A DNA stretch of 64,000 nt, from assembly GCA_964453335.1 (NCBI GenBank), contig CAYVOK010000003.1:123309-187308 (forward strand), written 5' to 3'. Origin of the DNA: VGBO01 sp964453335. Lineage in GTDB: Bacteria > Actinomycetota > Acidimicrobiia > Acidimicrobiales > CAIXPF01. Position 1 is the first letter of the stretch; each line of letters opens with the position of its first letter. A model generated the notes under the pieces. The model saw nothing but the letters and a program-made list of their open reading frames with translations. It was not told the DNA's origin and did no database searches. Below are positions 49,711 through 59,231 of this stretch, in pieces. A program made the translations under genes and the position numbers.

Positions 49711-52509
49711 TCAGCTGCAGCCGCTGGTGGTGCCGCAGCTCGGGCAGGCGTGGCAGCTGCCGGCCCGGACCATGTGCACCCCGCACTGCATGCACAGCGG
49801 CGAGTCGTGGTGGACCACGACCGGGCGCTGCTCGGCCTGCATCGCCATCTGGGCGGCGAGCTCGCTCACTGCCGGGATCGACGGCGGGTCGGCCGGGATG
49901 TCGAGGCCCTGACGGTTCTCGACGACGGTCTCCTCGACACCGGGCAGCGTCTGCTGGGTGCGCTCGCCGACGGTGAACACGCCGAGCTCGGCACGCTCCT
50001 CGTAGGTGAGGTAGTCGACGGCGAGGCGACGGAACAGGTAGTCCATCAGCGACGTCGCGATCCGCACGTCCGGGTCGTCGGTCATGCCGGCCGGCTCGAA
50101 GCGCATCCCGGTGAACGTCTCCACGTAGGCCCGCAGCGGCACGCCGTACTGGAGGCCGTAGCTGACGGAGATGGCGAAGGCGTCCATGATCCCGGCGAGG
50201 GTCGAGCCCTGCTTGGAGACCTGGATGAACAGCTCACCGGGGCGGCCGTCGTCGTACTCGGCGACGGTCACGAAGCCCTTGCAGTCCGCGACCCGGAAGT
50301 CGAAGGTCTTCGACCGACGGGTGCGGGGCAGCTTCTGGCGGACCGGCTGGTAGACGATCTTCTCGACGACCTTCTCGACAGCGTCGAGCGCCGCAGCGGA
50401 CGGGGTGGCCTGCTCGTCGGACGCCTTCTTCGCCGTCTCGAGCGGCTGGCCGACCTTGCAGTTGTCCCGGTAGATCGCCACGGCCTTCACGCCGAGCTTC
50501 CAGGCGTCGACGTAGAGCGACTCGACCTCTTCGACAGTCGCGTCCTCCGGCATGTTCACCGTCTTCGAGATCGCACCGGAGATGAACGGCTGCACCGCCG
50601 CCATCATCCGCACGTGCCCGAGGTAGTGGATCACGTTGTCGCCCATCGAGCAGGCGAACACCGGGACGTGCTCGGGCCGGACGTGCGGGGCACCGAGGAT
50701 CGACTTCTGCTCGTCGATGTAGGCGACGATCTCGCTGACCTGGGAGGCCGAGTAACCGAGGCGGCGCAGCGCCCGCGGCACGGTCTGGTTCACGATCGAC
50801 ATCGTGCCGCCGCCGACGAGCTTCTTGAACTTGCAGAGGCTCAGGTCGGGCTCGATCCCGGTCGTGTCGCAGTCCATCATCAGGCCGATGGTGCCGGTCG
50901 GTGCGAGTACCGACGCCTGCGAGTTCCGCACGCCCACCTCGGTGGCGAGCTCGCACGCACCGTCCCAGGCCTCCTGCGCCGCGCCGAGCAGGTCGGCGGG
51001 CACGAGGTCCTCGTCGATGGTGGCCGTCGCCGCCCGGTGCTGCTCGAGCACCCGGAGCATGTGCTCCCGGTTCTCGGCGTAGCCGGCGAAGGGACCCATG
51101 CGGGCGGCCGTGCGGGCCGACGTGTGGTAGGCGTGGCCGGTCATCAGCGCGGTGACCGCAGCGGCCATCGCCCGACCCGAGTCGGAGTCGTAGGGCTGGC
51201 CGAGCGCCATCAGCATGGCGCCGATGTTGGCGTAGCCGATGCCGAGCTGGCGGAACTTGCGGGAGTTCTCCCCGATCGGCTTCGTCGGGTAGTCGGCGTT
51301 GCCGACGAGGATCTCCTGGGCGGTGAAGACGACCTCGACGGTGGCCTTGAAGCCCTCGATGTCGAAGGTGTCGTCCTCGAGCAGGTACGGCAGGAGGTTG
51401 ATGCTCGCGAGGTTGCACGCCGAGTTGTCGATGTGCATGTACTCGCTGCAGGGGTTCGAACCGTTGATCCGGCCCGTGTTCGCCGCCGTGTGCCAGTGGT
51501 TGATGGTGGTGTCGAACTGGATGCCGGGATCGGCGCAGTCCCATGCCGCCTGGGCGACCTGCCGCATGAGTTCACGGGCGGGCAGCGTCTTGACGACCGA
51601 GCCGTCGGAGACGCTGCGCAGGTGCCAGTCGGTGCCGTCGACGACGGCCTGCATGAACTCGTCGGTCACCCGGATCGAGTTGTTCGCGTTCTGGTACTGG
51701 ATCGAGTGGCTGTCGGCGCCGTCGAGGTCCATGTCGAACCCGGCGTCGCGCAGCGCACGGGCCTTGCGCTCCTCGATCGACTTGCACCACACGAAGTCCT
51801 CGACGTCGGGGTGGTCGGCGTTGAGGATGACCATCTTCGCCGCACGACGGGTCTTACCGCCGCTCTTGATGGTGCCGGCCGAGGCGTCGGCGCCCCGCAT
51901 GAAGCTCACCGGACCCGATGCGGTGCCGCCGCCGCGCAGCGCCTCCTGCGAGGAACGGATGCGGCTCAGGTTGATGCCCGCACCGGAACCGCCCTTGAAG
52001 ATCGTGCCCTCCTCGACGTACCAGTTGAGGATCGAATCCATGGTGTCATCAACGGAGAGGATGAAGCAGGCCGACGCCTGCTGGGGCACGCCGGCCACGC
52101 CGATGTTGAACCACACCGGCGAGTTGAACGCCGCCCGCTGGGTGACGATGAGGTACTTGAGCTCGTCGGCGAAGGCGTTGGCCTCGGCCTCGTCGACGAA
52201 GTAGCCGTCACGCAGACCCCACGCCGTGATCGTGTCGACCACACGGTCGGCGACCTGGCGCAGCGACCACTCCCGCTCGGGGGTGCCGAGGGTGCCGCGG
52301 AAGTACTTCTGGGCGACGATGTTGGTCGCGTTCAGCGACCAACCGACGGGGAACTCGACCCCGAGCTGCTCGAACGCAACCGTGCCGTCGCGGTAGTTCG
52401 AGATCCGTGCGTCCCGTCGCTCCCAGGACACCTGGTCGTACGGATGGGTGCCGGCCTTCGTGAAGTGCCGACGAATACCGATGCCGACCTGCTCGGGCGC
52501 TACTGCCAT
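49711..52509 (-). CDS. nrdJ: Adenosylcobalamin-dependent ribonucleotide reductase (class II)
   Basis: 932 aa. Radical-site residues are in RINGSNPCSEYMHID, VLAPTGTIGLMMDCDTTGIEPD and ACFILSVDDTMDS. The C-terminal CMQCGVHMV...CPSCGTTSGCS is a zinc-ribbon-like redox/thioredoxin-interaction tail. It reduces ribonucleotides to deoxyribonucleotides using adenosylcobalamin, so B12 supply by btuFCD-cbiZ matters. ATG 52509 has AGGAG 10 nt upstream. Preceded by NrdR-like palindromes and a canonical promoter. Confidence 0.95.
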   Translation of the reverse strand: MAVAPEQVGIGIRRHFTKAGTHPYDQVSWERRDARISNYRDGTVAFEQLGVEFPVGWSLNATNIVAQKYFRGTLGTPEREWSLRQVADRVVDTITAWGLRDGYFVDEAEANAFADELKYLIVTQRAAFNSPVWFNIGVAGVPQQASACFILSVDDTMDSILNWYVEEGTIFKGGSGAGINLSRIRSSQEALRGGGTASGPVSFMRGADASAGTIKSGGKTRRAAKMVILNADHPDVEDFVWCKSIEERKARALRDAGFDMDLDGADSHSIQYQNANNSIRVTDEFMQAVVDGTDWHLRSVSDGSVVKTLPARELMRQVAQAAWDCADPGIQFDTTINHWHTAANTGRINGSNPCSEYMHIDNSACNLASINLLPYLLEDDTFDIEGFKATVEVVFTAQEILVGNADYPTKPIGENSRKFRQLGIGYANIGAMLMALGQPYDSDSGRAMAAAVTALMTGHAYHTSARTAARMGPFAGYAENREHMLRVLEQHRAATATIDEDLVPADLLGAAQEAWDGACELATEVGVRNSQASVLAPTGTIGLMMDCDTTGIEPDLSLCKFKKLVGGGTMSIVNQTVPRALRRLGYSASQVSEIVAYIDEQKSILGAPHVRPEHVPVFACSMGDNVIHYLGHVRMMAAVQPFISGAISKTVNMPEDATVEEVESLYVDAWKLGVKAVAIYRDNCKVGQPLETAKKASDEQATPSAAALDAVEKVVEKIVYQPVRQKLPRTRRSKTFDFRVADCKGFVTVAEYDDGRPGELFIQVSKQGSTLAGIMDAFAISVSYGLQYGVPLRAYVETFTGMRFEPAGMTDDPDVRIATSLMDYLFRRLAVDYLTYEERAELGVFTVGERTQQTLPGVEETVVENRQGLDIPADPPSIPAVSELAAQMAMQAEQRPVVVHHDSPLCMQCGVHMVRAGSCHACPSCGTTSGCS

Positions 52510-52603
52510 GGGGAGAGACTCCTGAAGATGCACTGCGTGGGTTCGAGGTCGACGGGGTGCCACGCTGCCGTCCCGTCGTGTACCTGTTCCGATCCGGTGG
52601 AAA

Positions 52604-52631
52604 CGGCAACCACAACATGTTGTGGTTGCCG
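52604..52631. promoter_or_regulatory. 28-bp perfect palindrome in the nrdJ leader
   Basis: Half-site CGGCAACCACAACA and its reverse complement meet without a gap. It is about 40 nt after the predicted nrdJ start and 64 bp (centre to centre) from the palindrome in the promoter. The core CCACAACATGTTGTGG is related in design to the NrdR box (ACACWATATATWGTGT). A role for NrdR is inferred from proximity of nrdR and the target class. Confidence 0.7.
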
Positions 52632-52666
52632 CGCGATTTCCTCCATCTCGGCTACAAGGTCTGGAG

Positions 52667-52696
52667 ATTACACCACTGGAATTCCAGCGGTGTCAA
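52667..52696 (-). promoter_or_regulatory. nrdJ promoter overlapped by a near-palindromic operator
   Basis: On the minus strand TTGACA (52691-52696) and TGTAAT (52667-52672) are 18 bp apart, a canonical sigma-70 promoter. The spacer and both boxes overlap the near-palindrome ACACCACTGGA-ATTCCAGCGGTGT (52670-52693, 11 of 12 pairs). Predicted TSS about 52659, giving a 150-nt leader. Confidence 0.7.
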
Positions 52697-52723
52697 CCGG
52701 TATCTGCGAGAAATCTCACGCTC

Positions 52724-52759
52724 GGTGTCCGAACCGACCGCGCTGGGCGGCCGGACACC
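52724..52759 (-). terminator. Hairpin upstream of the nrdJ promoter
   Basis: GGTGTCCG/CGGACACC form an 8-bp stem around a 20-nt loop, separating the nrdR transcript from the nrdJ promoter. The rest of the 528-bp intergenic region (52510-53037) contains no recognised gene; several TGTGGA/TGTGAA-like motifs were seen at 52940-53000. Confidence 0.45.
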
Positions 52760-53037
52760 GGTTGCGAGCAGGGCGGAGGCCGACGACCAGGTAAGAGACG
52801 AAGCTCGTTCGACCCGGTACCCGTGACCGGGTGCTGCAGCTCCCTCAGGAGTCGCCCACCCGTGTGTGAGGACGCCTACCACCGTTCCGGCCGTCGACAC
52901 CCCGCACCTCCTCGCAACGGGAAGCAACGTAGGGATGAACGCCTGTGGACGGCTAGAGGATGACGCTGTGAATTGCGGGGGAATTCCTGGGGAAAGCCTG
53001 TGCGTTCCTGCGGATCGTCACGCAGCGTCGCAGCGCC

Positions 53038-53505
53038 TCACGCTCCGACGGTGTCGGTCCCCGATTCGAGGAGCTGGAGCTCCCGCACGAAGTCCGACAC
53101 GTCGTCGAAGCCCTTGTAGACACTCGCGAAGCGGAGGTACGCGACCTCGTCGTGCTCGCGCAGCCGGGCCAGGACGACCTCGCCGATCCGGTCCGTGCCG
53201 ACCGGGTCGACCGACGAACGCACCATCGACTCGATCTCGAGCGCCACGCCCTCGATCACGTCGTAGCCGACCGGCCTCCCCTTGGTCGCCGCGACGAGCC
53301 CGGAGATGATCTTGCGCTTGTCGAACGGCGTACGCCGACCGTCCCGCTTGCGGACGAACAGCGTGCGCCCCTCGAGTCGCTCGAACGTCGTGAAGCGTTC
53401 TTCGCACGCTTCGCAGGCCCGCCGCCGCCGGATCGCCGTACCTTCGTCCGCCGGGCGGGAGTCGACCACCCTCGTGTCCTCGTGACCACAGTGGGGGCAC
53501 CGCAT
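53038..53505 (-). CDS. nrdR: Ribonucleotide-reductase regulator NrdR
   Basis: 155 aa. N-terminal zinc ribbon MRCPHCGHEDTRVVDSRPADEGTAIRRRRACEACEERFTTFER with two Cys pairs, then the ATP-cone KRDGRRTPFDKRKIISGLVAATKGRPV. It senses ATP/dATP and represses ribonucleotide-reductase genes; nrdJ lies directly downstream on the same strand. ATG 53505 lies 8 nt from a TAGCAT box, so translation is probably leaderless. Confidence 0.96.
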   Translation of the reverse strand: MRCPHCGHEDTRVVDSRPADEGTAIRRRRACEACEERFTTFERLEGRTLFVRKRDGRRTPFDKRKIISGLVAATKGRPVGYDVIEGVALEIESMVRSSVDPVGTDRIGEVVLARLREHDEVAYLRFASVYKGFDDVSDFVRELQLLESGTDTVGA

Positions 53506-53513
53506 CGGCGCCG

Positions 53514-53519
53514 ATGCTA
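53514..53519 (-). promoter_or_regulatory. Leaderless -10 box for nrdR
   Basis: TAGCAT on the minus strand, 8 nt before the ATG at 53505. Confidence 0.55.
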
Positions 53520-53560
53520 GTGGTGCACCACCCACGGCCCCCCGCCGCCCCCGCCACGGC

Positions 53561-53986
53561 TCAGCGGGCGTGCGCCCACGATGCCGGGATGACCACCTGG
53601 GCACCCGCCTCGAGCGTCGACCCGCCGTTGAGCCGCACGAGTTCGTCGACCGCAGGACGCGGGTCCCGCCCGGGGGACGCCGCGGCCGCGATCGACCACA
53701 GGGTCTCGCCCGGCTGCACCGTGCGCACGACGACCGATCCGGACCCGTCACCCGCCATCTGGGCAGCGGGTTCCTGCACGAACAAGCTGCCGACGGAACG
53801 CACTGCGCTCGCCGCACCGAGGAGACAGAGCGCCACCACGACGAGGGCGACCGCACGACGCAGGGCGTAGTTCGGCCGGGCGGCGGAGGTCCGGACCGGC
53901 GGCAACTCGACGAGCCGGAGGCCGGCGGCACGGGACGACGGACGGTGCGGGAGGGGGACCGGAGCGAGGTGGAGGGGGAGGGCCAT
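53561..53986 (-). CDS. LysM-domain membrane protein, likely SOS cell-division inhibitor
   Basis: 141 aa. Residues 1-40 are cytosolic, a membrane segment follows (AVALVVVALCLLGAASAV, about 46-63), then a C-terminal LysM domain (VVVRTVQPGETLWSIAAAASPG, ending AQVVIP). In actinobacteria lexA faces a LysM gene (divS, chiZ/Rv2719c) that halts division during SOS; here the order nrdR-LysM-lexA matches. A LexA box lies 60 bp upstream. The mechanism here is inferred from synteny. Confidence 0.82.
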   Translation of the reverse strand: MALPLHLAPVPLPHRPSSRAAGLRLVELPPVRTSAARPNYALRRAVALVVVALCLLGAASAVRSVGSLFVQEPAAQMAGDGSGSVVVRTVQPGETLWSIAAAASPGRDPRPAVDELVRLNGGSTLEAGAQVVIPASWAHAR

Positions 53987-54045
53987 GGCGACAGTCTCCA
54001 GAGAAGGTGTGACAACGAAGGCCGGGACGGCGGGGTGCCGGATCG

Positions 54046-54057
54046 GAACAGGTGTTC
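54046..54057. promoter_or_regulatory. LexA box 1
   Basis: GAACAGGTGTTC matches GAACA-N2-TGTTC perfectly. Nearest box to the LysM gene (60 bp). Confidence 0.8.
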
Positions 54058-54075
54058 GACGGACACCGTAGACCC

Positions 54076-54087
54076 GTACACCTGTTC
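54076..54087. promoter_or_regulatory. LexA box 2
   Basis: GTACACCTGTTC, one mismatch from GAACA-N2-TGTTC; centre 30 bp from box 1. Confidence 0.7.
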
Positions 54088-54103
54088 GGTGTCAAGCCCG
54101 GGC

Positions 54104-54115
54104 GAACAGATGTTT
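54104..54115. promoter_or_regulatory. LexA box 3
   Basis: GAACAGATGTTT, one mismatch; centre 28 bp from box 2. Confidence 0.7.
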
Positions 54116-54136
54116 CATCCGGCGGCCCGCGACCGC

Positions 54137-54142
54137 TAGAGT
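54137..54142 (+). promoter_or_regulatory. -10 box of lexA
   Basis: TAGAGT; TSS predicted at about 54149, inside LexA box 4. The leader is about 62 nt with GGAG before the ATG. Confidence 0.55.
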
Positions 54143-54144
54143 GC

Positions 54145-54156
54145 GTACATCTGTTC
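54145..54156. promoter_or_regulatory. LexA box 4
   Basis: GTACATCTGTTC, one mismatch; overlaps the predicted lexA transcription start. Confidence 0.75.
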
Positions 54157-54210
54157 GCCACGGTGCCCGCCCACGGCGGCCCCCACCGGGCGACCGAGGA
54201 ACGGAGTCCG

Positions 54211-54834
54211 ATGGCACCGACGCTGAGCAAGCGACAGCAGGCGATCCTCGAGTGCATCGAGCGTCACGTGACCGAACGGGGTTACCCGCCCTCGGTCCGC
54301 GAGATCGGTGAGGCCGTCGGCCTCGGCTCCCCCTCCACCGTCCACGCCCACCTCGCGACGCTCGAGCGCCAGGGCTACCTGCGACGCGATCCCACCAAGC
54401 CGCGCGCCATCGAGATCCGCCACGACTCGGCCGGTTCCGCCGAACGCCGGCCCGCCCGCCTCGTGCCCGTCGTGGGTGACGTCGCCGCCGGCGTGAACGT
54501 GCTCGCCCAGGAGAACGTGGAGGAGCTCCTCCCGCTACCCGCCGACCTCACCGGCGACGGCGACCTCTTCGTGCTGCGGGTGCGGGGCGACTCGATGGTC
54601 GACGCTGCGATCCTCGACGGCGACCTCGTCGTCGCACGCGTCCAGCAGACCGCGTCCGACGGCGACGTCGTGGTGGCTGGCATCCCCGGCGGCGAGGCGA
54701 CGGTCAAGACCTACACGCGCCGGCGCGGCAAGGTCGTGCTCGTCCCGGCGAACCCGCGGCTCGAGCCGATGGAGTACGCCCCCGACGACGTGACCGTCTA
54801 CGGCCGGGTGGTCACCGTCATGCGTCGTCTGTGA
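54211..54834 (+). CDS. lexA: SOS repressor LexA
   Basis: 207 aa. N-terminal winged helix LSKRQQAILECIERHVTERGYPPSVREIGEAVGLGSPSTVHAHL, then the Ala-Gly self-cleavage site in GDVAAGVNV, and Ser/Lys catalytic dyad in VRGDSMVDAAILDGD and EATVKTYTRR. It represses SOS genes and is cleaved with RecA help; recA lies at the right end. ATG 54211 with GGAG upstream. Its stop overlaps dapE by 17 bp (convergent). Confidence 0.97.
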   Translation: MAPTLSKRQQAILECIERHVTERGYPPSVREIGEAVGLGSPSTVHAHLATLERQGYLRRDPTKPRAIEIRHDSAGSAERRPARLVPVVGDVAAGVNVLAQENVEELLPLPADLTGDGDLFVLRVRGDSMVDAAILDGDLVVARVQQTASDGDVVVAGIPGGEATVKTYTRRRGKVVLVPANPRLEPMEYAPDDVTVYGRVVTVMRRL

Positions 54835-55893
54835 GCAGACGCCACAGGACGTCGTGCACGGTGGCGAGCGACGCCACCTGCACGTGCTCGTCGGCACGGT
54901 GCGCATAGGTCGCATCACCCGGGCCGAAGTTCACCGCTGGCACCCCTCGGGCGCTGAAGCGCGCGACGTCCGTCCAACCCAGCTTCGCCCCGACCGGGCC
55001 GGGCGCGAGCTCGACGAGTCGTGCGAGCAGCGGGTGCCCGAGACCTGGGACCCCCGCGGGCGCCGACTCCGTGCACTCGATCGTGTCGCCGTCCTCGAGA
55101 TGGGGGGCGACGAGATCCCGGAGCGCCGCGAACGCCGCTGCCTCGTCTCGGTCGGGGGCGAACCGGTGGTTCACCACGAGCGCAGCGGCGTCGGGCACGA
55201 CGTTGCCGGCCACACCGCCCTCGACGGCCACGGCCTGCACCGCCTCACGGAACTCGAGCCCGTCCACGACGGGTCGGCGCGCCTCGTACGCGTCGAGGGT
55301 GGCGAGCACCGCACCGAGACGGTGGATGGCGTTGCGTCCCATCCACGGCCGCGCCGTGTGCGCACGACGCCCGGCGAGCGTGATCCTCGCCCGGAGCGTG
55401 CCCTGACAACCGGCCTCCACGGCACCGTCGGTCGGCTCACCGAGGATCGCGACGTCACCCACGAGCAGGTCCGGGCGTTGCACGAACAGTTCCTCGAGGC
55501 CGCTGTGCGCGCTCGCCACCTCTTCGCGGGCGTAGAGCACGTAGGTCACGTCGACCGAGGGTTCGGCGAGCGTGCGCGCGAGCTCCACCATCACGGCGAG
55601 CCCACCCTTCATGTCGGCGGTGCCGAGACCCCAGAGCACGTCGCCGTCGAGCCGGGCGACGGTGTTCCCGTTCGCCGGCACCGTGTCGGTGTGCCCGGCG
55701 AGCACCACGCGCTGCGGGCGACCGAGCATCGTGCGGGCGACGAGGTTGTCCCCGACGCGGTCGACCGTCAGATGCGGGACGGCGCGCAGCACGGCCTCGA
55801 GGTGATCGACGATCGGCCCCTCGGCGAAGCTCTCGGAGGCGATGTCGACCAGCTCGACGGTCCGGTCGAGGACCCGCTGCGCCGCCGTGTCGG

Positions 55894-55897
<4 letters not shown>
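54818..55897 (-). CDS. dapE: Succinyl-diaminopimelate desuccinylase DapE
   Basis: 359 aa M20 metallopeptidase. Metal/catalytic residues: VVLAGHTDTVPANG (His, Asp), GLGTADMKGGLAV (Asp), YAREEVASAHSGLEE (Glu pair), GEPTDGAVEAGCQG and the C-terminal HRADEHVQVA His. It removes succinate from N-succinyl-LL-DAP. GTG overlaps the dapD stop (GTGA), so dapD-dapE are coupled. Family members also include other M20 deacylases, but the dap context decides. Confidence 0.92.
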
Positions 55898-56718
<821 letters not shown>

Positions 56719-56726
56719 GCCCGCCG

Positions 56727-56732
56727 ATGGTA
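56727..56732 (-). promoter_or_regulatory. Leaderless -10 box for dapD
   Basis: TACCAT on the minus strand, 8 nt before the GTG at 56718. Confidence 0.5.
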
Positions 56733-56751
56733 GTGGCCGCCCGGGCGGGCC

Positions 56752-57879
56752 TCAGACGCCGTCGGGCACACGCACACCGACACGTTCGGCCATCAGCCGC
56801 AGACGGTCGTCGGGTTGCACCATCGCGACGCGCACGTGCGCCGCACCGGCTGCGCCGTAGAACTCGCCGGGGCTGACGAGTGCGCCGGCCTCCCGGGCGA
56901 GTCGTTCCGTGAGCGCCCACGCGTCGCCACCGGGTGCGGGCACCCACAGGTAGAACCCGCCCTCCGGCATCGGCGCGTCGACACCGAGCGCGCCGAGCAC
57001 GGCACGACCGAGCTCGAGACGGGCGTGGTACGTGCGCCGCTGGGCCTCGACGTGTGCGTCGTCGTCGAGCGCGACGACCGCACCGGCCTGCACGGGGCCG
57101 GGCACCATCATCCCGACGTGCTTGCGCACCTCGCGCAGGTACTCGACGAGGTCGCGATCGCCGGCGTAGAAGCCGATCCGACCGCCGGCGAAGTTCGACC
57201 GCTTCGACAGCGAGTGCACGGCGACGACGCCCTCGGTGCCGTTGCGCAGGATCGTCCGCCGCTCCCCCGCCCAGGTGAACTCCACGTAGCACTCGTCGGA
57301 GAACACCGGCACGCCGTGGTGGCGACCCCATGCGGCGGCGGCGTCGAGATCGTCGAGACCACCGGCGGGGTTCCCCGGTGTGTTCACCCACAGGCACAGC
57401 GCGCGGGCGGCGTCGTCGGGGGCGATGGAGGACAGGTCGATGCGCCAGTGCTCGTCGACGCGCACCGGGACAGGCCGGCACCCCGCGAGGATCGCCCCCA
57501 TCTCGTAGGTCGGGTACGCCACCTCGGGATAGAGCACGGTGTCACGGTCCGGGGTGCGGAGTCGCAACCACTGCGGGAGGGTCGCCACGAATTCCTTCGT
57601 GCCGATGCACGCAGCGACGTCGGCTGCGGGGATCGTCACCCCGAGGCGTCGCTGCATCCATCGGGCGACCGCGTCACGGAGCGCAGGCGTGCCGATCGAC
57701 GGCGGGTACCCACGCTCGGCGTCCGACCCGGCCATCGCCGCGACGACGGCCGGCGGCGGCGGGTCGACGGGCGTACCGATCGAGAGGTCGACCGCCCCGC
57801 CGGGGTGCGCGTCGGCGATCGCCTTGTACGCGTCGAGCCGGTCGTAGGGGTAGGGCGGGGGGACGAATCCTGCGCTCAC
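56752..57879 (-). CDS. dapC: Succinyldiaminopimelate transaminase DapC
   Basis: 375 aa class I/II PLP aminotransferase. HSLSKRSNFAGGRIGFYAGD has the PLP Lys (SLSKRSN), and VNTPGNPAGGLDDLD and the terminal GGFYLWVPAPGG are typical. In actinobacteria this position between hflX and dapD encodes DapC, converting N-succinyl-2-amino-6-oxopimelate. GTG overlaps the hflX stop (GTGA). Activity on other keto acids remains possible. Confidence 0.85.
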   Translation of the reverse strand: MSAGFVPPPYPYDRLDAYKAIADAHPGGAVDLSIGTPVDPPPPAVVAAMAGSDAERGYPPSIGTPALRDAVARWMQRRLGVTIPAADVAACIGTKEFVATLPQWLRLRTPDRDTVLYPEVAYPTYEMGAILAGCRPVPVRVDEHWRIDLSSIAPDDAARALCLWVNTPGNPAGGLDDLDAAAAWGRHHGVPVFSDECYVEFTWAGERRTILRNGTEGVVAVHSLSKRSNFAGGRIGFYAGDRDLVEYLREVRKHVGMMVPGPVQAGAVVALDDDAHVEAQRRTYHARLELGRAVLGALGVDAPMPEGGFYLWVPAPGGDAWALTERLAREAGALVSPGEFYGAAGAAHVRVAMVQPDDRLRLMAERVGVRVPDGV

Positions 57880-59231
57880 GGCTCCATCCTGCCCCCGACG
57901 GTGGTGCCGACCACGAATTCCTCGAGACGGGCGCGACCGGCGGGTTCGAGCCTGACCCGGAGCCGGAAGCCCGTCTCGTCGGCGGACTCGACGAGCACCT
58001 CACCCTCACGGTGCGCGATCGCGACGGCGTCGCCACGGTCGAAGGGGATGCACAGTTCGGTGATCTCGGTGCGGCCGCGCAACCGTCGGCCGACCTCGGC
58101 CAGCAGGTCGTCGACGCCCTCGCCGGTGCGTGCCGAGATCGCGACCGCGCCGTGGTGGCGCGCCACGAGCGACTCGGCCGCGGCGACGTCGATCTTGTTG
58201 AACGCGAGCAGTTCGGGCACGTCACCTGCGCCGATCTCGGTGAGCACCTCACGGACCGCTGCGATCTGGCCTTCCGGGTCGGGGCTCGTGGAGTCGACGA
58301 CGTGGACCAGCAGGTCGGCGCCGATGACGACGTCGAGGGTGGTCGTGAACGCCTCGACGAGTTGGTGCGGCAACTTCCGGACGAAGCCGACCGTGTCGGT
58401 CACGAGCACGGTCTCGCCACCGGGGAGCTGGAGCCGCCGGGTCGTCGCGTCGAGCGTGGCGAACAGGCGGTCCTCGACGAGCACCCCGGCACTCGTGAGG
58501 TGGTTCAGCAGCGTCGACTTCCCGGCGTTCGTGTAGCCGACGATCGCGATGCGGCCGAAGCGGGAACGCGCCCGCGACTTCGCCTGCACGCCACGATGTC
58601 GGCGCACTTCGCCGAGGTCGCGTTCGAGCTTGTGCATGCGACGCACGAGACGACGACGGTCGACTTCGAGCTGGGTCTCACCGGGACCCCGGGTGCCGAT
58701 ACCGCCGCCCTGTTGCGACAGCGCGACACCACGACCCCGAAGACGCGGCAACCGGTACCGGAGCATGGCGAGCTCGACCTGGGCGCGGCCCTCGGGGCTC
58801 GCGGCGTTCTGGGCGAAGATGTCGAGGATCACGGCGGTGCGGTCGAGGGCGGTCCGACCGAGGATCCGCTCGAGGTTCTTCTGCTGGGCCGGCGTGAGCT
58901 CGTCGTCGAACACCACGGTGTCGGCGTCGACCTCCTCGGCGATGCGGCGCACCTCCTCTGCCTTGCCGCTGCCGATGTAGGTGGCCGGGTCGGGCGTCTG
59001 GCGACGCTGCACCACCCGGGCGACAGCATCGGCCCCTGCGGTGTCGACGAGGAGGGCGAGCTCGTCGAGAGATTCCTCGACCTCGTCGGGCGTGAGCGGG
59101 GGCACGATCATGCCGACGAGCACGATCTGCTCACGGAACGTGCGCTCGATGAGGCCGCCGGACGCACCGCCGAACTCCCCGAACGCCCCGCGGTGGGTGC
59201 CGGTGGTGGTCCGGTCGGCGCGACGGTTCAT
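57876..59231 (-). CDS. hflX: GTPase HflX
   Basis: 451 aa. N-terminal HflX domain (LDELALLVDTAGADAVARVVQRR...PDPATYIGSGKAEEV), the RGPGETQLEVDRRR connector, then the G domain: G1 VGYTNAGKSTLL, G3 DTVGFVRKLPHQLVEAF, G4 AFNKIDV and G5 SARTGEG. HflX splits ribosomes during stress. ATG overlaps the dapF stop. Part of the minus-strand dap/mia operon. Confidence 0.95.
   Translation of the reverse strand: MNRRADRTTTGTHRGAFGEFGGASGGLIERTFREQIVLVGMIVPPLTPDEVEESLDELALLVDTAGADAVARVVQRRQTPDPATYIGSGKAEEVRRIAEEVDADTVVFDDELTPAQQKNLERILGRTALDRTAVILDIFAQNAASPEGRAQVELAMLRYRLPRLRGRGVALSQQGGGIGTRGPGETQLEVDRRRLVRRMHKLERDLGEVRRHRGVQAKSRARSRFGRIAIVGYTNAGKSTLLNHLTSAGVLVEDRLFATLDATTRRLQLPGGETVLVTDTVGFVRKLPHQLVEAFTTTLDVVIGADLLVHVVDSTSPDPEGQIAAVREVLTEIGAGDVPELLAFNKIDVAAAESLVARHHGAVAISARTGEGVDDLLAEVGRRLRGRTEITELCIPFDRGDAVAIAHREGEVLVESADETGFRLRVRLEPAGRARLEEFVVGTTVGGRMEP

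Noticed and set aside
49672..52794. 1040-aa plus-strand frame opposite nrdJ
   Set aside because: His/Arg/Asp-rich translation without domains; it mirrors nrdJ codon periodicity.
52930..53000. Cluster of DnaA-box-like TGTGGA/TGTGAA motifs between nrdJ and nrdR, suggesting an origin or DnaA control
   Set aside because: None matches TTATCCACA well (best is TGTGGAC), there is no AT-rich unwinding region and no dnaA or dnaN nearby.
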